Below are positions 8,283-16,399 of a DNA stretch of 64,000 nt, in pieces. Numbering within the stretch: position 1 is the stretch's first letter; each line of letters starts with the position of its first letter. The position numbers were made by a program, and so were the translations under genes. The notes under the pieces were generated by a model, which saw only the letters and a list, made by a program, of their open reading frames with translations, did no database searches and had not been told where the DNA came from. Where the stretch lies: NCBI GenBank assembly GCA_003435055.1, contig QUMM01000018.1:1-64000 (forward strand), given 5' to 3'. The DNA comes from Lachnospiraceae bacterium OF09-6. Its GTDB lineage: Bacteria; Bacillota; Clostridia; Lachnospirales; Lachnospiraceae.

Positions 8283-9283
8283 ATGAAAAAGCATTTTCCC
8301 GTATTTTTTCTCTCTGCCAGTCTGCTGTTATCTTCTCTGACACCAATCAGTGCTCAGGCAGCCAATACCAGCGATCTGAAACCAGTTACCTTAAGTGAAG
8401 TAGCCCATTCTATTTTCTACGCCCCACAGTATGTGGCATATGAACAGGGATATTTCATCGATGAGGGGCTGGATGTGACCATCACCACGGCTTTTGGAGC
8501 CGATAAAGTCATGGCAGCCCTTCTTTCTGATTCTGCCCAGATTGGCTGATGGGATGCGAGTCTACCATCTACGCCTACAACGAAGGAGTAACCGATACTG
8601 TACTGAACTTTGCTCAGCTGACACAACGTGCCGGTAATTTTCTGATTGCCCGAGAGGCTATGCCAGATTTTCAGTGGGAAGATCTGAAAGGGCAAACCGT
8701 ACTTGGAGGACGTAAAGGTGGTATGCCTGAAATGGTATTTGAATATATTTTAAAAGAACAGGGGATCGATCCTGTCAATGATCTGACGATTGACCAAAGT
8801 ATCGATTTTGGATCTACCGGAGCCGCATTTACAGGCGGTCTCGGAGACTTTACTGTTGAATTCGAACCATCCGCAACTGCACTGGAAAAGGAAGGCGTCG
8901 GATATGTGGTTGCCTCTCTTGGCATAGATTCCGGCTATGTTCCATACACCTCTTACTGCTGCAAATCCAGCTACCTGGATGCACACTCTGATGTAGTACA
9001 AAAATTCACGAATGCATTACAAAAGGGTGTGGATTATGTCTTAACCCACACCCCTGAAGAAACTGCTTCTGTCATTGCTCCTCAGTTTTCTGAAAGTGAC
9101 CTGGAAACGATCACCACGATTGTAAATCGTTATCTTATACAAGATACCTGGAAGCCATCTTTGATTTTCGATCCGGATCATTTTTCCACGCTCCAGGATA
9201 TTCTGGAATCCGCCGGTGAACTGACCAGCCGTGTTCCTTATGATGCACTGATCGTCACAGACTATGCTGATCAGGCTTCCTGA
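8283..9283 (+). CDS. ABC transporter substrate-binding protein, SsuA/ThiY-like, frameshifted
   Basis: Two frames make one 333-residue periplasmic-binding protein of the NMT1/SsuA/ThiY fold. The first (8283-8549) has a signal peptide (KKHFPVFFLSASLLLSSL...AQA) and the start of the domain (SIFYAPQYVAYEQGYF...LDVTITTA). The second (from 8549) carries LKGQTVLGGRKGGMPEM, VEFEPSATALEKEG and the rest. One base is missing near 8546-8549: adding it gives a continuous AQIGLMGCES. The family binds nitrate, sulphonate, thiamine precursors or similar molecules; the ligand cannot be told here. No permease or ATPase gene is adjacent, which is unusual. It converges on ftsW and overlaps it by 13 bp. Confidence 0.82.
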
Positions 9284-10437
9284 TCCTTAAATCGGATCTG
9301 TCTTGATACACTGAGTGCCAGTGCCATCTCCGCCATCAGAAACATGATCGATGTTCCTCCATAACTGATGAACGGCAGGGTAATTCCTGTCGTAGGAATG
9401 GCATTGGTAACAACTGCAATATTCAATACTACCTGCAATGCAATATGAATAAAGATACCAGATGCTATCAATGAACCTAAAAGATCCGGTGCATTCTGTG
9501 CAACAAAGAATAGCCGGTACAACATAAATGCAAACAAGATCGTCAGCATAATTGCTCCAAATAATCCCAATTCTTCACAGATAATCGTAAAAATCATATC
9601 ATTCTGCGCTTCTGGCACATAGTCCAGCTTTTGAAGGCTGTTTCCCAGTCCCTTTCCAAAAAAGCCACCGGAACCGATCGCATACAGTCCCTGCATAACC
9701 TGGTATCCGCCCAGGCTGGAATTCGCCTCCGGGTTCAGCCATACCAGAATACGCTTCAGACGGAAACTGCTTCCACTTGTCAGATTTCCCTTTACATACC
9801 ATACTACGCCTGCTGCAAGCAGTGCAATCAGTATCACTCCAATCGCAAATGGTCTGCTATCTGGAAATACAATAAACAAAAGACCAACTGTAATCCCTGC
9901 AATGATAATTGCTGTACTCAGATTTTCTGTAAACGCAAAGGTCAGGAACGATGTCAGTCCCCCTGATAACAGCACTACCCAGAATGCCGGCCAGGATTTC
10001 ATGTTCTTTCCCATCTTCACAATCAGGGTCGGAAGGAATAAAATAACTGCCACTTTTGCCATCTCTGCCGGCTGAAAAGATAATGGACCAAGGTAAATCC
10101 ATCGCTTTGCACCGTTCAGCTCAGTTCCCAGGAACTTTGTAAGAAACAACAATACATTTGCAATCAGATAAATCCATCCGGAAAACATTGCATAAACATG
10201 ATAATCTACTCTGGAAGCTACAATCGCAATGATCAGACAACCTGCACTGATCGCTGCCTGCTTCTTGAAATAATACATATCACTTCCGAATTTAATCTGT
10301 GCGGAATATGCACTGGAGCTGTACAGCATAATAAGACCAAAACAAGTCAGCAAAATTACACTTACCAGCAGATTGTAATCATAATACTGAGAACTCTGAC
10401 GAAGATTTACTTTTATCTTACGCTTTTTTTTCGCCAT
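9271..10437 (-). CDS. ftsW: FtsW/RodA/SpoVE family peptidoglycan glycosyltransferase
   Basis: 388 residues, ten predicted membrane helices, the SEDS family that polymerises lipid II. Family landmarks: YDYNLLVSVILLTCFGLIMLYSSS at helix 1, KFLGTELNGAKRWIYLG, FQPAEMAKVAVILFLP (the conserved Glu/Lys region), GYQVMQGLYAIGSGGFFGKGLG, YVPEAQNDMIFTIICEELG and NAIPTTGITLPFISYGGTS near the C-terminus. It could serve cell division (FtsW) or sporulation (SpoVE); the sequence alone does not decide. The N-terminus is Lys-rich and cytosolic. About 180 bp separate it from the sugar-isomerase gene upstream. Confidence 0.93.
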   Translation of the reverse strand: MAKKKRKIKVNLRQSSQYYDYNLLVSVILLTCFGLIMLYSSSAYSAQIKFGSDMYYFKKQAAISAGCLIIAIVASRVDYHVYAMFSGWIYLIANVLLFLTKFLGTELNGAKRWIYLGPLSFQPAEMAKVAVILFLPTLIVKMGKNMKSWPAFWVVLLSGGLTSFLTFAFTENLSTAIIIAGITVGLLFIVFPDSRPFAIGVILIALLAAGVVWYVKGNLTSGSSFRLKRILVWLNPEANSSLGGYQVMQGLYAIGSGGFFGKGLGNSLQKLDYVPEAQNDMIFTIICEELGLFGAIMLTILFAFMLYRLFFVAQNAPDLLGSLIASGIFIHIALQVVLNIAVVTNAIPTTGITLPFISYGGTSIMFLMAEMALALSVSRQIRFKDQEA

Positions 10438-10616
10438 GTATTGCTCCTTATGCTTTTTCTGTCACACCCGTTTCTACTCTTTTACGGATGCGATGCCAGA
10501 ACTCGTCTTCTGTCGCTGAAACATCAGACTTCACATTCTGGTCTACCTGTATAAGAATATCATCAGACCGATATTTATGCAAGTTTTTTGTACAGGAGCA
10601 TCTACGTTTTCCTTAT

Positions 10617-11303
10617 TTATTCGTCTTTTGCAGCCGGATATTCATTACACAGCAAACGATATGGCGGCTCATCTTCTTCGATTGCCGGGAAACGTCCTAC
10701 TGCATCATGGAAACGATTATCTGTGGTATCATCATTGCACATGGACACTTCTCCAATCAGAATATCTCCACTTCCCGGTACTACAGCAAAGCTATGATAC
10801 TGATGTGGCCACAGAGTAATACTTTCACCTGGTTTGATCTCTACTTCTGTTCCAGCCGGTACATAATAAGAACGTCCATCAGAATTAACAAGTACATCTG
10901 TATCTGCATATCCACCATTCCCATCATCGTTATATACTTTTAACAACAGAGTTCCACCACCTCTGTTGATAATATCTTCACTTTTAATCCAGTGAAAATG
11001 AGATGGGAATGTCTGTCCGTCTTTCAGATAAATCAGCTTTTCTGCATATACTTTTTTATATTTTTCCAGCTTCTGGTTGCCATTTCGAATTGTGATCAGT
11101 GCAAATCCTACCTTATCAAAATTCTCCAGACCACAATCAGTAATATCCCAGCCCAGCTGGTTATCACGAATCTCATCATATTCATGATTCTTATGTTCCC
11201 ATTCTTCCGGTGTCCAGTTGCAGAATGGTGGTAACGATACATGATACTTTTTCAGCATAGCTTCCATTTCACGGATACTCTGATTAATTTTTGATCTTTT
11301 CAT
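10617..11303 (-). CDS. D-lyxose/D-mannose ketol-isomerase family protein
   Basis: 228 residues, the usual length for the cupin-fold D-lyxose isomerases (YdaE family). Metal ligands are visible as FPSHFHWIKSEDI (two His and a Glu) and a later His in WPHQYHSFAVVPG. The enzyme interconverts aldose and ketose sugars such as lyxose/xylulose or mannose/fructose in the cytosol. The ROK regulator lies immediately upstream on the same strand and two palindromic operators fill the 89-bp gap, so the isomerase is very likely the target of that repressor. The start has a clear GGGGAGGG site. Confidence 0.9.
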   Translation of the reverse strand: MKRSKINQSIREMEAMLKKYHVSLPPFCNWTPEEWEHKNHEYDEIRDNQLGWDITDCGLENFDKVGFALITIRNGNQKLEKYKKVYAEKLIYLKDGQTFPSHFHWIKSEDIINRGGGTLLLKVYNDDGNGGYADTDVLVNSDGRSYYVPAGTEVEIKPGESITLWPHQYHSFAVVPGSGDILIGEVSMCNDDTTDNRFHDAVGRFPAIEEDEPPYRLLCNEYPAAKDE

Positions 11304-11328
11304 TTAAAAACCCTCCCCAATTATTATA

Positions 11329-11386
11329 TAGTAAAAGAAAGTTACTATTTATATCTACATAGTAACACTCTTTTACTATTTGTCAA
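11329..11386 (-). promoter_or_regulatory. Isomerase promoter with two matching repressor operators
   Basis: Two palindromes of identical layout, TAGTAA-N7-TTACTA, lie at 11329-11347 and 11360-11378 with centres 31 bp apart, about three DNA turns. A minus-strand -35 box TTGACA (11381-11386) lies just beyond the second, with TACTAT as a possible -10 inside it. Operator overlap with the promoter implies repression, most likely by the adjacent ROK protein; the operator owner is inferred. Confidence 0.7.
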
Positions 11387-11392
11387 TACCTT

Positions 11393-12562
11393 TTATACGA
11401 TTCGACCTGCAAAAATTTCTGTCAAAAGACTGCAGGCGCATCCAATGATATGCGCATCTTCTCCAAAATAAGACTTTTCCACTCGGATCTGATGATAATC
11501 CGCCAGAAGTTTCTTCTCATTAATATAGTCCTCCAGATGACAGATATATCTGTCTGGGATCCAATATCCTTCATGACCTATAATGACTTTCTGTGGGTTA
11601 AACAAATTTGTCAGATTCACAATCCCACAAGCCAGTTTTTCCATCATATCTTCCAGCACCCGGTCTGTTTCTTTTGCATACTCTGACATATCTATCTGGC
11701 AGAACTCCCGAAAGCTTTTCTTCCATCCGGTAATCTGGCATAGCTGTCTGGCTATCACCGGACTGGAAACATAGGTTTCCAGACATCCCTTTCGCCCACA
11801 GCTGCATTCTCTTCCATTCCAGTCAATACTCACATGTCCCAGTTCACTGGTAAATCCACTGTAATCCCGATATATATTTCCCTGAGAGATGATTCCAGAT
11901 CCGATTCCATTTGCCAGACCAACAAACACAAAATCCTCCACATCTCTTCCATTTCCAAAAAATTTTTCTGCCAGAGCAGCTCCATCATACTGGCTGTCGA
12001 AAAATACCGGCATTTCATATCGTGCTTTCAATACAGATACAATATCAATATTTTTCATTCCATAAAAATTGGGCGGATTCAAAATTCTTCCCTTTCCAAC
12101 ATCCACCGGTCCTAACGCTCCGATTCCAATCCCACAGATCTCCGTTCGTGGTATCCTGTCCAGGATCTCATCAATTCTATGAAAAAGATGCTCCAGCAGT
12201 TGCCCGTGATTCTCTTCGGTCACTGGGAAACTTCTACGCTGTAAAATATGAAGCTGAAAGTCACAGAGAATCACACTGCACTCTCCCCGGTAGATATGCA
12301 CGCCAATCATCTTAGGCGCCTTAGAGGACAGACACAACTTAATCGGATTCCGTCCCTTTCCCTGAATACGGACACATTCTTTTTCCTCCACCAGATTCTG
12401 TTCCATGAATTCACTGATAATATTCGTGACTGCCATCTTCGATAACCCGGTTCGCTTTGCCAGTTCAATTCTGGATTCACATTCTCCGGTGACAATCAGC
12501 TTCAGTATCAGTCCACGGTTCTGCTGTTTTAATGTTGTATTGTTATATCCTGTATTCTGCAC
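11393..12562 (-). CDS. ROK family transcriptional repressor (NagC/XylR type)
   Basis: 389 residues. An N-terminal winged helix (LAKRTGLSKMAVTNIISEFM, residues about 34-53) is followed by a ROK sugar-kinase-like domain with the zinc motif CSCGRKGCLE (near residue 245) and GIGIGALGPVDV. ROK repressors release DNA on binding a sugar or sugar phosphate. The paired operators downstream and the isomerase gene after them suggest control of that gene. No copy of the operator occurs upstream of this gene, so I see no sign of autoregulation. Confidence 0.9.
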   Translation of the reverse strand: MQNTGYNNTTLKQQNRGLILKLIVTGECESRIELAKRTGLSKMAVTNIISEFMEQNLVEEKECVRIQGKGRNPIKLCLSSKAPKMIGVHIYRGECSVILCDFQLHILQRRSFPVTEENHGQLLEHLFHRIDEILDRIPRTEICGIGIGALGPVDVGKGRILNPPNFYGMKNIDIVSVLKARYEMPVFFDSQYDGAALAEKFFGNGRDVEDFVFVGLANGIGSGIISQGNIYRDYSGFTSELGHVSIDWNGRECSCGRKGCLETYVSSPVIARQLCQITGWKKSFREFCQIDMSEYAKETDRVLEDMMEKLACGIVNLTNLFNPQKVIIGHEGYWIPDRYICHLEDYINEKKLLADYHQIRVEKSYFGEDAHIIGCACSLLTEIFAGRIV

Positions 12563-12702
12563 TTTTTCTACCTCTCATACGTCAACTGTTTTCATCATAG
12601 CACACCCAATCAGAATACTCTATCTTTTTTTCAGATAACACCGTATTCACCATCTCAGATTTTATTCATACTATAATTAATGAAATAACATTTGGAGGAT
12701 AT

Positions 12703-12900
12703 ATGAAGTCAACCTGTAGAAACACCAAATCCACACAGATATGCCGCAGTGATCCACAGGCTTCTTTCCCGATTGCAATGGCCTATGTACCATGGCAGTC
12801 TTTTCATAAACTCTATAACTTCCACGAAGGCTTATCCCGGGGAACCATTTTCCCGGAACTGGATAAACCATTCTGTGGAAGAAGAGGAGGCTGTTCATGA
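12703..12900 (+). CDS. cotJA: Spore coat-associated protein CotJA
   Basis: 65 residues. The conserved AMAYVPWQSFHKLYN and LSRGTIFPELDKPF mark CotJA, a small inner-coat protein made in the mother cell. A GGAGG site precedes the ATG, and a CATACTAT element at 12667-12674 resembles a sigma-E -10 box, although I find no well-spaced -35. First gene of the cotJABC operon; it overlaps cotJB by 4 bp. Confidence 0.88.
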   Translation: MKSTCRNTKSTQICRSDPQASFPIAMAYVPWQSFHKLYNFHEGLSRGTIFPELDKPFCGRRGGCS

Positions 12901-13229
12901 ATCAGTATAGTTCGTTTGAATCCATGACACAGACACAGCTGATGAATTGTATCAACGAAATAAGTTTTGCTCTGGATGACCTGCTTCTTTATCTGGATAC
13001 GCACCCATATGACTGTAATGCACTTCAATATGTGAATCAGTTTATCCGTCAGCGCAATACCGCTGTAGATATCTATTCCAGAAGATTTGCTCCGCTCACC
13101 ATCGATCACGCAGAAGTCGCTCAGGATGGTGTCTGGAACTGGATTCTTCAGCCATGGCCATGGGAAATCACGGGAAAAGGAGGATGTTGTTCATGTGGAA
13201 CTATGAAAAGAGACTGCAATACCCGATAA
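12897..13229 (+). CDS. cotJB: Spore coat protein CotJB
   Basis: 110 residues. It shows the family pattern with ISFALDDLLLYLDTHPYD, an alpha-helical middle and the end WNWILQPWPWE. CotJB works with CotJA and CotJC in the inner spore coat. The start overlaps cotJA (ATGA junction) and the 3' end overlaps the cotJC start. The last 12 residues (GCCSCG...) are Cys-rich. Confidence 0.88.
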   Translation: MNQYSSFESMTQTQLMNCINEISFALDDLLLYLDTHPYDCNALQYVNQFIRQRNTAVDIYSRRFAPLTIDHAEVAQDGVWNWILQPWPWEITGKGGCCSCGTMKRDCNTR

Positions 13230-13411
13230 AAATAACTACGCCTAATGCCAAAATTGCCACCTTTATCATGAGTCAGTATGGTGGACCTGACGGAGAGATC
13301 GGTGCATCTATGCGATACCTGTCTCAGCGATTTACCATGGCTGATCGAAGAGTATGTGGTTTGTTGACAGATATTGGCACAGAGGAATCTGTACATGGAT
13401 GTTGGACATAA
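13193..13411 (+). CDS. cotJC: CotJC, N-terminal part, interrupted by the prophage
   Basis: Residues 1-65 are clearly CotJC (manganese-catalase-like spore coat protein): MWNYEKRLQYP, QYGGPDGEIGASMRYLSQRF, and LLTDIGTEE ending at the insertion point (13385-13387). After that, seven phage-encoded residues (SVHGCWT) lead to a stop. The missing remainder (ELAHLEM...) starts at 54341. Joining the halves at the shared GAA restores the frame exactly. The start at 13193 has GGAGG about 10 nt before it; the in-frame Met at 13154 lies inside cotJB and lacks one. Unless the prophage excises, the cell can make only this 72-residue fragment. Confidence 0.88.
   Translation: MWNYEKRLQYPIKITTPNAKIATFIMSQYGGPDGEIGASMRYLSQRFTMADRRVCGLLTDIGTEESVHGCWT
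13385..13407. other. attL: left prophage junction with phage arm
   Basis: The shared core GAA (13385-13387) is followed by TCT and a 17-bp phage arm GTACATGGATGTTGGAC (13391-13407). That arm is the perfect reverse complement of the arm at the other phage end (54320-54336). Confidence 0.88.
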
Positions 13412-13419
13412 AGAAACTT

Positions 13420-13439
13420 CCTTATTATATAAGGTTTTT
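13420..13439 (+). terminator. Short hairpin with U-tract just inside the prophage
   Basis: CCTTA-TTATA-TAAGG (13420-13434) followed by TTTTTC on the plus strand. It could stop cotJ transcription entering the prophage; a weaker signal on the minus strand could end the endolysin transcript. Confidence 0.5.
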
Positions 13440-13443
13440 CCTA

Positions 13444-14865
13444 CTATCTAAGCAGAATGCTCTTCCAGGTCGCATTGCCGGCACATCCATCCACTTCCAG
13501 TTTTTTCTTTTTCTGATACTGTTTTATCGCATAGACTGTGTTCTCACCACAGGATCCGTCAATTGTCAGATTCTGTCCATCTTTTCCTTTGCACCCATTA
13601 CTTTTTAACAATCTCTGTAATAATTTAACATCATTTCCTGTTGTCCCACTCTGCACCGTTCCTACACTGAACATATATTTTCCTCCATTCGTTGATGCTG
13701 ATGTATCGGTATTTTCAACCGGTGTGCTTCCAGCTTTTGCCAGTTTTCCCTTTGTCACATTAGTAGCTGTATGATGTGCATCATTCAGCAGAATGTCACC
13801 AGGAAGCAAATAGTCTATTCCTGTAAGATATTTACTGTCTGTTAATACCTGAAATCCTGCTGCTTTGAAGCCACTTCGCATATTACCGGTATATGACGCT
13901 GATAGATTTTTCAGCGCATCGATTCCAAGTAGATATCCGACAGCTCTTGTATTTGCAATCACTCCGGCAGAACAATCCGCCTCACATGCAATCGTGATCT
14001 GTGCAGGATCGTAATTGCTCGCCTTCAGATGCTGCCAGTAAGTATCTCTCTGATTCTGGTCATATCCGATCAGATCGTTCAGAGCCGCAGCACACGCCAA
14101 CTCTGCCAATTTCATTCCAACCTCTTCATTTGGATGTCTCAGGACGCAATTCCAATGGCTATTATACCGGGATCTGAGCTGCCACTCTCTTCCAGTCTGA
14201 TCTCCTGCTTTGCCGCCGGAATATCCGCTGTTTTCGTCTGATCCGCTGTTCGAAATGTAATGATTTGTTTCACTATTGATGTATTTGTCATATTTACCTT
14301 TTTTCATTTTCTCGCCTTTCAGATACTCATAGAATTTCTGACCTCTGTCTGCTCTGCCTTTTCGCACTGCTTCTCCAGTATTTGCCGGAGATTCAAAGTG
14401 CACCAGGAAGTAATCTGATGCTGATCTGACAGATGTCGCTGTAGTAAGGATCTTCCATACGCTCTGATATTTGTTTTTCAATTCCCAGATCAAATATTCC
14501 AGCTGCAGCGTTTCGTCAGCAATAGACACATTTCTCTCTTTCGCCCAATTCCACAGAATTTCTTTTCTTCCTGGGCTGGTCCATTGAGCCAGGCCATAAC
14601 CATATTGGCATCCAGGTCTTGGATGAAGGAACTTTTCTTTATTAATCGCACCGCTATCAATGGCTGCTGTATAACTTCCATCTGTGTATGTATATCCATC
14701 TGATTTGAGTCTACTTACCAGCAGATATTCCATTCTATTTGTGTAAAAACCGTCCGACTCTGCTTCCAGATTTCCGATAGCTCCAAGCGCTCCATACAGT
14801 GTCATTCCCATTTTCCGGAAGTAATTGAATGCCCGTACTTCCGCCTGTCTGTTAATTACTGTCAT
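13444..14865 (-). CDS. Modular endolysin: tail-type lysozyme, CHAP/NlpC-like peptidase, peptidoglycan-binding domain
   Basis: 473 residues. The first 180 residues match the phage tail lysozyme fold (NYFRKMGMTLYGALGAIGNLEAESDGF, GYGLAQWTSPGRKEIL). A Gly/Ser-rich linker near 205-225 leads to a second domain (230-370) with EADCSAGVIANTRAVG and a later LLPGDILLNDAHHTA, which supplies the Cys and His expected of an NlpC/P60- or CHAP-like amidase. The last 75 residues (GNDVKLLQRLLKSNGC...YAIKQYQKKKKLEVDG) form a peptidoglycan-binding_1 domain. It would cleave host wall at the end of infection. Last structural gene of the late operon; its ATG overlaps the stop of the small membrane gene. Confidence 0.87.
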   Translation of the reverse strand: MTVINRQAEVRAFNYFRKMGMTLYGALGAIGNLEAESDGFYTNRMEYLLVSRLKSDGYTYTDGSYTAAIDSGAINKEKFLHPRPGCQYGYGLAQWTSPGRKEILWNWAKERNVSIADETLQLEYLIWELKNKYQSVWKILTTATSVRSASDYFLVHFESPANTGEAVRKGRADRGQKFYEYLKGEKMKKGKYDKYINSETNHYISNSGSDENSGYSGGKAGDQTGREWQLRSRYNSHWNCVLRHPNEEVGMKLAELACAAALNDLIGYDQNQRDTYWQHLKASNYDPAQITIACEADCSAGVIANTRAVGYLLGIDALKNLSASYTGNMRSGFKAAGFQVLTDSKYLTGIDYLLPGDILLNDAHHTATNVTKGKLAKAGSTPVENTDTSASTNGGKYMFSVGTVQSGTTGNDVKLLQRLLKSNGCKGKDGQNLTIDGSCGENTVYAIKQYQKKKKLEVDGCAGNATWKSILLR

Positions 14866-14981
14866 TTTTCGTCCGTCCTTTCAAAATTATCTGGAGATAC
14901 ATCACTGATATATCTCCCGAACTCTCTATACAACGCCCCCGTTCCGATCATAAGCAGTATTCCTGCCACAATCCATACCAT
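14862..14981 (-). CDS. Small membrane protein in the lysis cassette
   Basis: 39 residues with one hydrophobic helix at the N-terminus (MVWIVAGILLMIGTGALY) and a charged tail. The start at 14981 has GGAGAT eight bases before it, and the stop overlaps the endolysin start (ATGA). Its place between holin and endolysin suggests a role in lysis, perhaps as an antiholin or second holin; this is inferred from position only. Confidence 0.65.
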   Translation of the reverse strand: MVWIVAGILLMIGTGALYREFGRYISDVSPDNFERTDEK

Positions 14982-15002
14982 AATGCCATCTCCCTTCATA
15001 GC

Positions 15003-15479
15003 TTACACTTTCGTTTCTGCTGTTGCCGTTTCATCCATCGTATCTGTTTCCTGGATTTCATCCGAATCCGGAAGTTCATCTGTATAGTTGCTTAGAAATT
15101 TCCGAACCGCACTCCATACCTTCTTCACCGGCAGTCCACATAAATACATATTCTTCAGAATACTGACAATCTCATACGCAATGTACAGCAATCCGAAGAA
15201 CTCAGATGTACCAACAGTATCAATTCCGATCCACGTTCGGATTTGCTCCGGCACAAATCCGATCAAATTCACTTTTACGAGATAATCTACAATCAAAAGT
15301 CCACACAGGCTGACAATCATAGAGATCTTGCGGATTGCGCCGTCGATTCCAAAGCAGGAATTGAACTTTCTTTCCTTTGCCGCCCGGATCACACCAAAGA
15401 TGGTGTCAAAAATAACTGCAGCTACTACCAGCTGGATAATCTTGTTGTGCATAAATAATTCAATAAGTTTTGCTAACAT
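15003..15479 (-). CDS. Phage holin, toxin-secretion/phage-lysis family (TcdE type)
   Basis: 158 residues, matching the phage_holin_4_1 family. Membrane helices lie near 15-33 (IIQLVVAAVIFDTIFGVI), 52-75 (ISMIVSLCGLLIVDYLV) and 92-112 (FFGLLYIAYEIVSILKNM), followed by an acidic cytosolic tail from residue 130. Holins form the membrane lesion that times lysis and releases endolysin; the endolysin gene follows on the same strand. GGACAAAAGG precedes the start. Confidence 0.88.
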   Translation of the reverse strand: MLAKLIELFMHNKIIQLVVAAVIFDTIFGVIRAAKERKFNSCFGIDGAIRKISMIVSLCGLLIVDYLVKVNLIGFVPEQIRTWIGIDTVGTSEFFGLLYIAYEIVSILKNMYLCGLPVKKVWSAVRKFLSNYTDELPDSDEIQETDTMDETATAETKV

Positions 15480-15567
15480 ACCTTTTGTCCTTTCTTTTTC
15501 AAATTCTCTGTTTTCTGCTTTCTTCGAATCATGGTTTATCTCTAATCATCTTGGTCTCCCTTCATAA

Positions 15568-15616
15568 AAATAATGACCTGCGAGCGCCACTGGGTGGTGC
15601 TCATAGGTCATTATTT
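15568..15616 (-). terminator. Long bidirectional hairpin between tail-fibre locus and lysis cassette
   Basis: A 12-bp perfect stem (15568-15579 with 15605-15616) continues inward through imperfect pairs to a loop of about 4 nt. The minus strand reads into TTTTTATG. It sits just outside the leftmost shufflon site. Confidence 0.75.
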
Positions 15617-15629
15617 CTCAAATTTCTTT

Positions 15630-15639
15630 TAAACACGAA
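15630..15639 (+). repeat. Shufflon site A
   Basis: TAAACACGAA on the plus strand; identity with site B extends to TAAACACGAATTCTAT (15630-15645). It starts silent cassette A. Confidence 0.75.
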
Positions 15640-15937
15640 TTCTATCTTGCATTCTGATATGATTTTCAACCCGTCAAACAGTGGAAACAGTACATTAGCA
15701 CAATTCATCATTAATGAAATGAATAACGGATATAAATATGGAGAACTATCAATAATGAATTTTCAAGAACTTCCAATTAAAGATTGGACATATATATGTA
15801 AGTGGATGCGAAGCCCTGACAATGGAACTGCTTTTGTGGAATTACATCGTCTATATACATCTGAGTACTTATCTCAATGGTTGAAAACAACCGGTTATTT
15901 TCATGGTGATTGGTATGTCCATAATATTGGCCAGTAA
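15632..15937 (+). other. Silent tail-fibre C-terminal cassette A
   Basis: From the in-frame AAC of site A, 101 codons run to a stop at 15937 (NTNSILHSDM...GDWYVHNIGQ). Translation upstream of the site (from 15470) lacks a ribosome site and reads backwards through the holin start and the terminator hairpin, so this is not a free-standing gene. Content is Trp/Tyr/Asn-rich, in keeping with a receptor-binding tip; it shares no visible sequence with the other cassettes beyond the first residues. Inversion between A and D would place it behind the constant N-terminus. Confidence 0.72.
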
Positions 15938-15981
15938 TTGTTATCATTGATACAATAGTATATTGTTACAAATTGAAGTAA

Positions 15982-16287
15982 TTAGGATTTAATCACAGAA
16001 AAATAAACTTCCCATACTATTCCAGGATGCACTGTTCCAAACGTATAACCGGCTACACTTGTATCATTTGTCAGAATATAAAAGTAATTTTTATATTTCC
16101 TGACTTCAAAAAGGGTTTGTGAAATTTCACTTTTATTATTTGAAGTCGAATTTTTAATATTGTCTGAAAGTCTGATATTGAATTTATCTGCCGTATAACA
16201 TGGAACAGGTGAGCTAATCCACCAATTATCTCCGAATGGCGCAAATGTAACGTATGCCATTTGATTATATCCAATAGAATTCGTGTT
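15982..16287 (-). other. Silent tail-fibre C-terminal cassette B
   Basis: From the in-frame AAC of site B, 101 codons on the minus strand end at 15982 (NTNSIGYNQMAYVTFAPFG...VWEVYFSVIKS). It faces cassette A tail to tail (44-bp gap), so A and B form one invertible segment. A frame continues upstream of the site to 16332, but I see no good ribosome site there. Confidence 0.72.
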
Positions 16288-16289
16288 TA
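16280..16289 (-). repeat. Shufflon site B
   Basis: TAAACACGAA on the minus strand. Recombinase-side flank TCCAA is shared with site C (15 bp identical, TCCAATAAACACGAA); cassette-side flank TTCTAT is shared with site A. Confidence 0.75.
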
Positions 16290-16399
16290 TTGGACTTTTT
16301 ACGCAATCCGCTCCACTGTTACAGAATTGCATAACAATATCTCCGGAGCATTTCCCCAGAGCATTTTTTTACGATATTTCCCCTTACTATTTGGCTTTA

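Noticed and set aside
8549..9283. Overlapping stop/start (TGATG) in the substrate-binding protein as deliberate coupling of two proteins
   Set aside because: The second half would lack a signal peptide and half the fold; a missing base explains it better, and similar breaks occur in many other genes.
10438..10575. Minus-strand open stretch of about 44 codons before ftsW (ends ...RKRVETGVTEKA)
   Set aside because: No ATG or GTG with a ribosome site; a TTG without one is the only start. It could be a gene relic, but I cannot support it.
15470..15937. A 155-residue plus-strand gene
   Set aside because: Its first half reads antisense through the holin start and a terminator hairpin; only the part after site A is meaningful, as a silent cassette.
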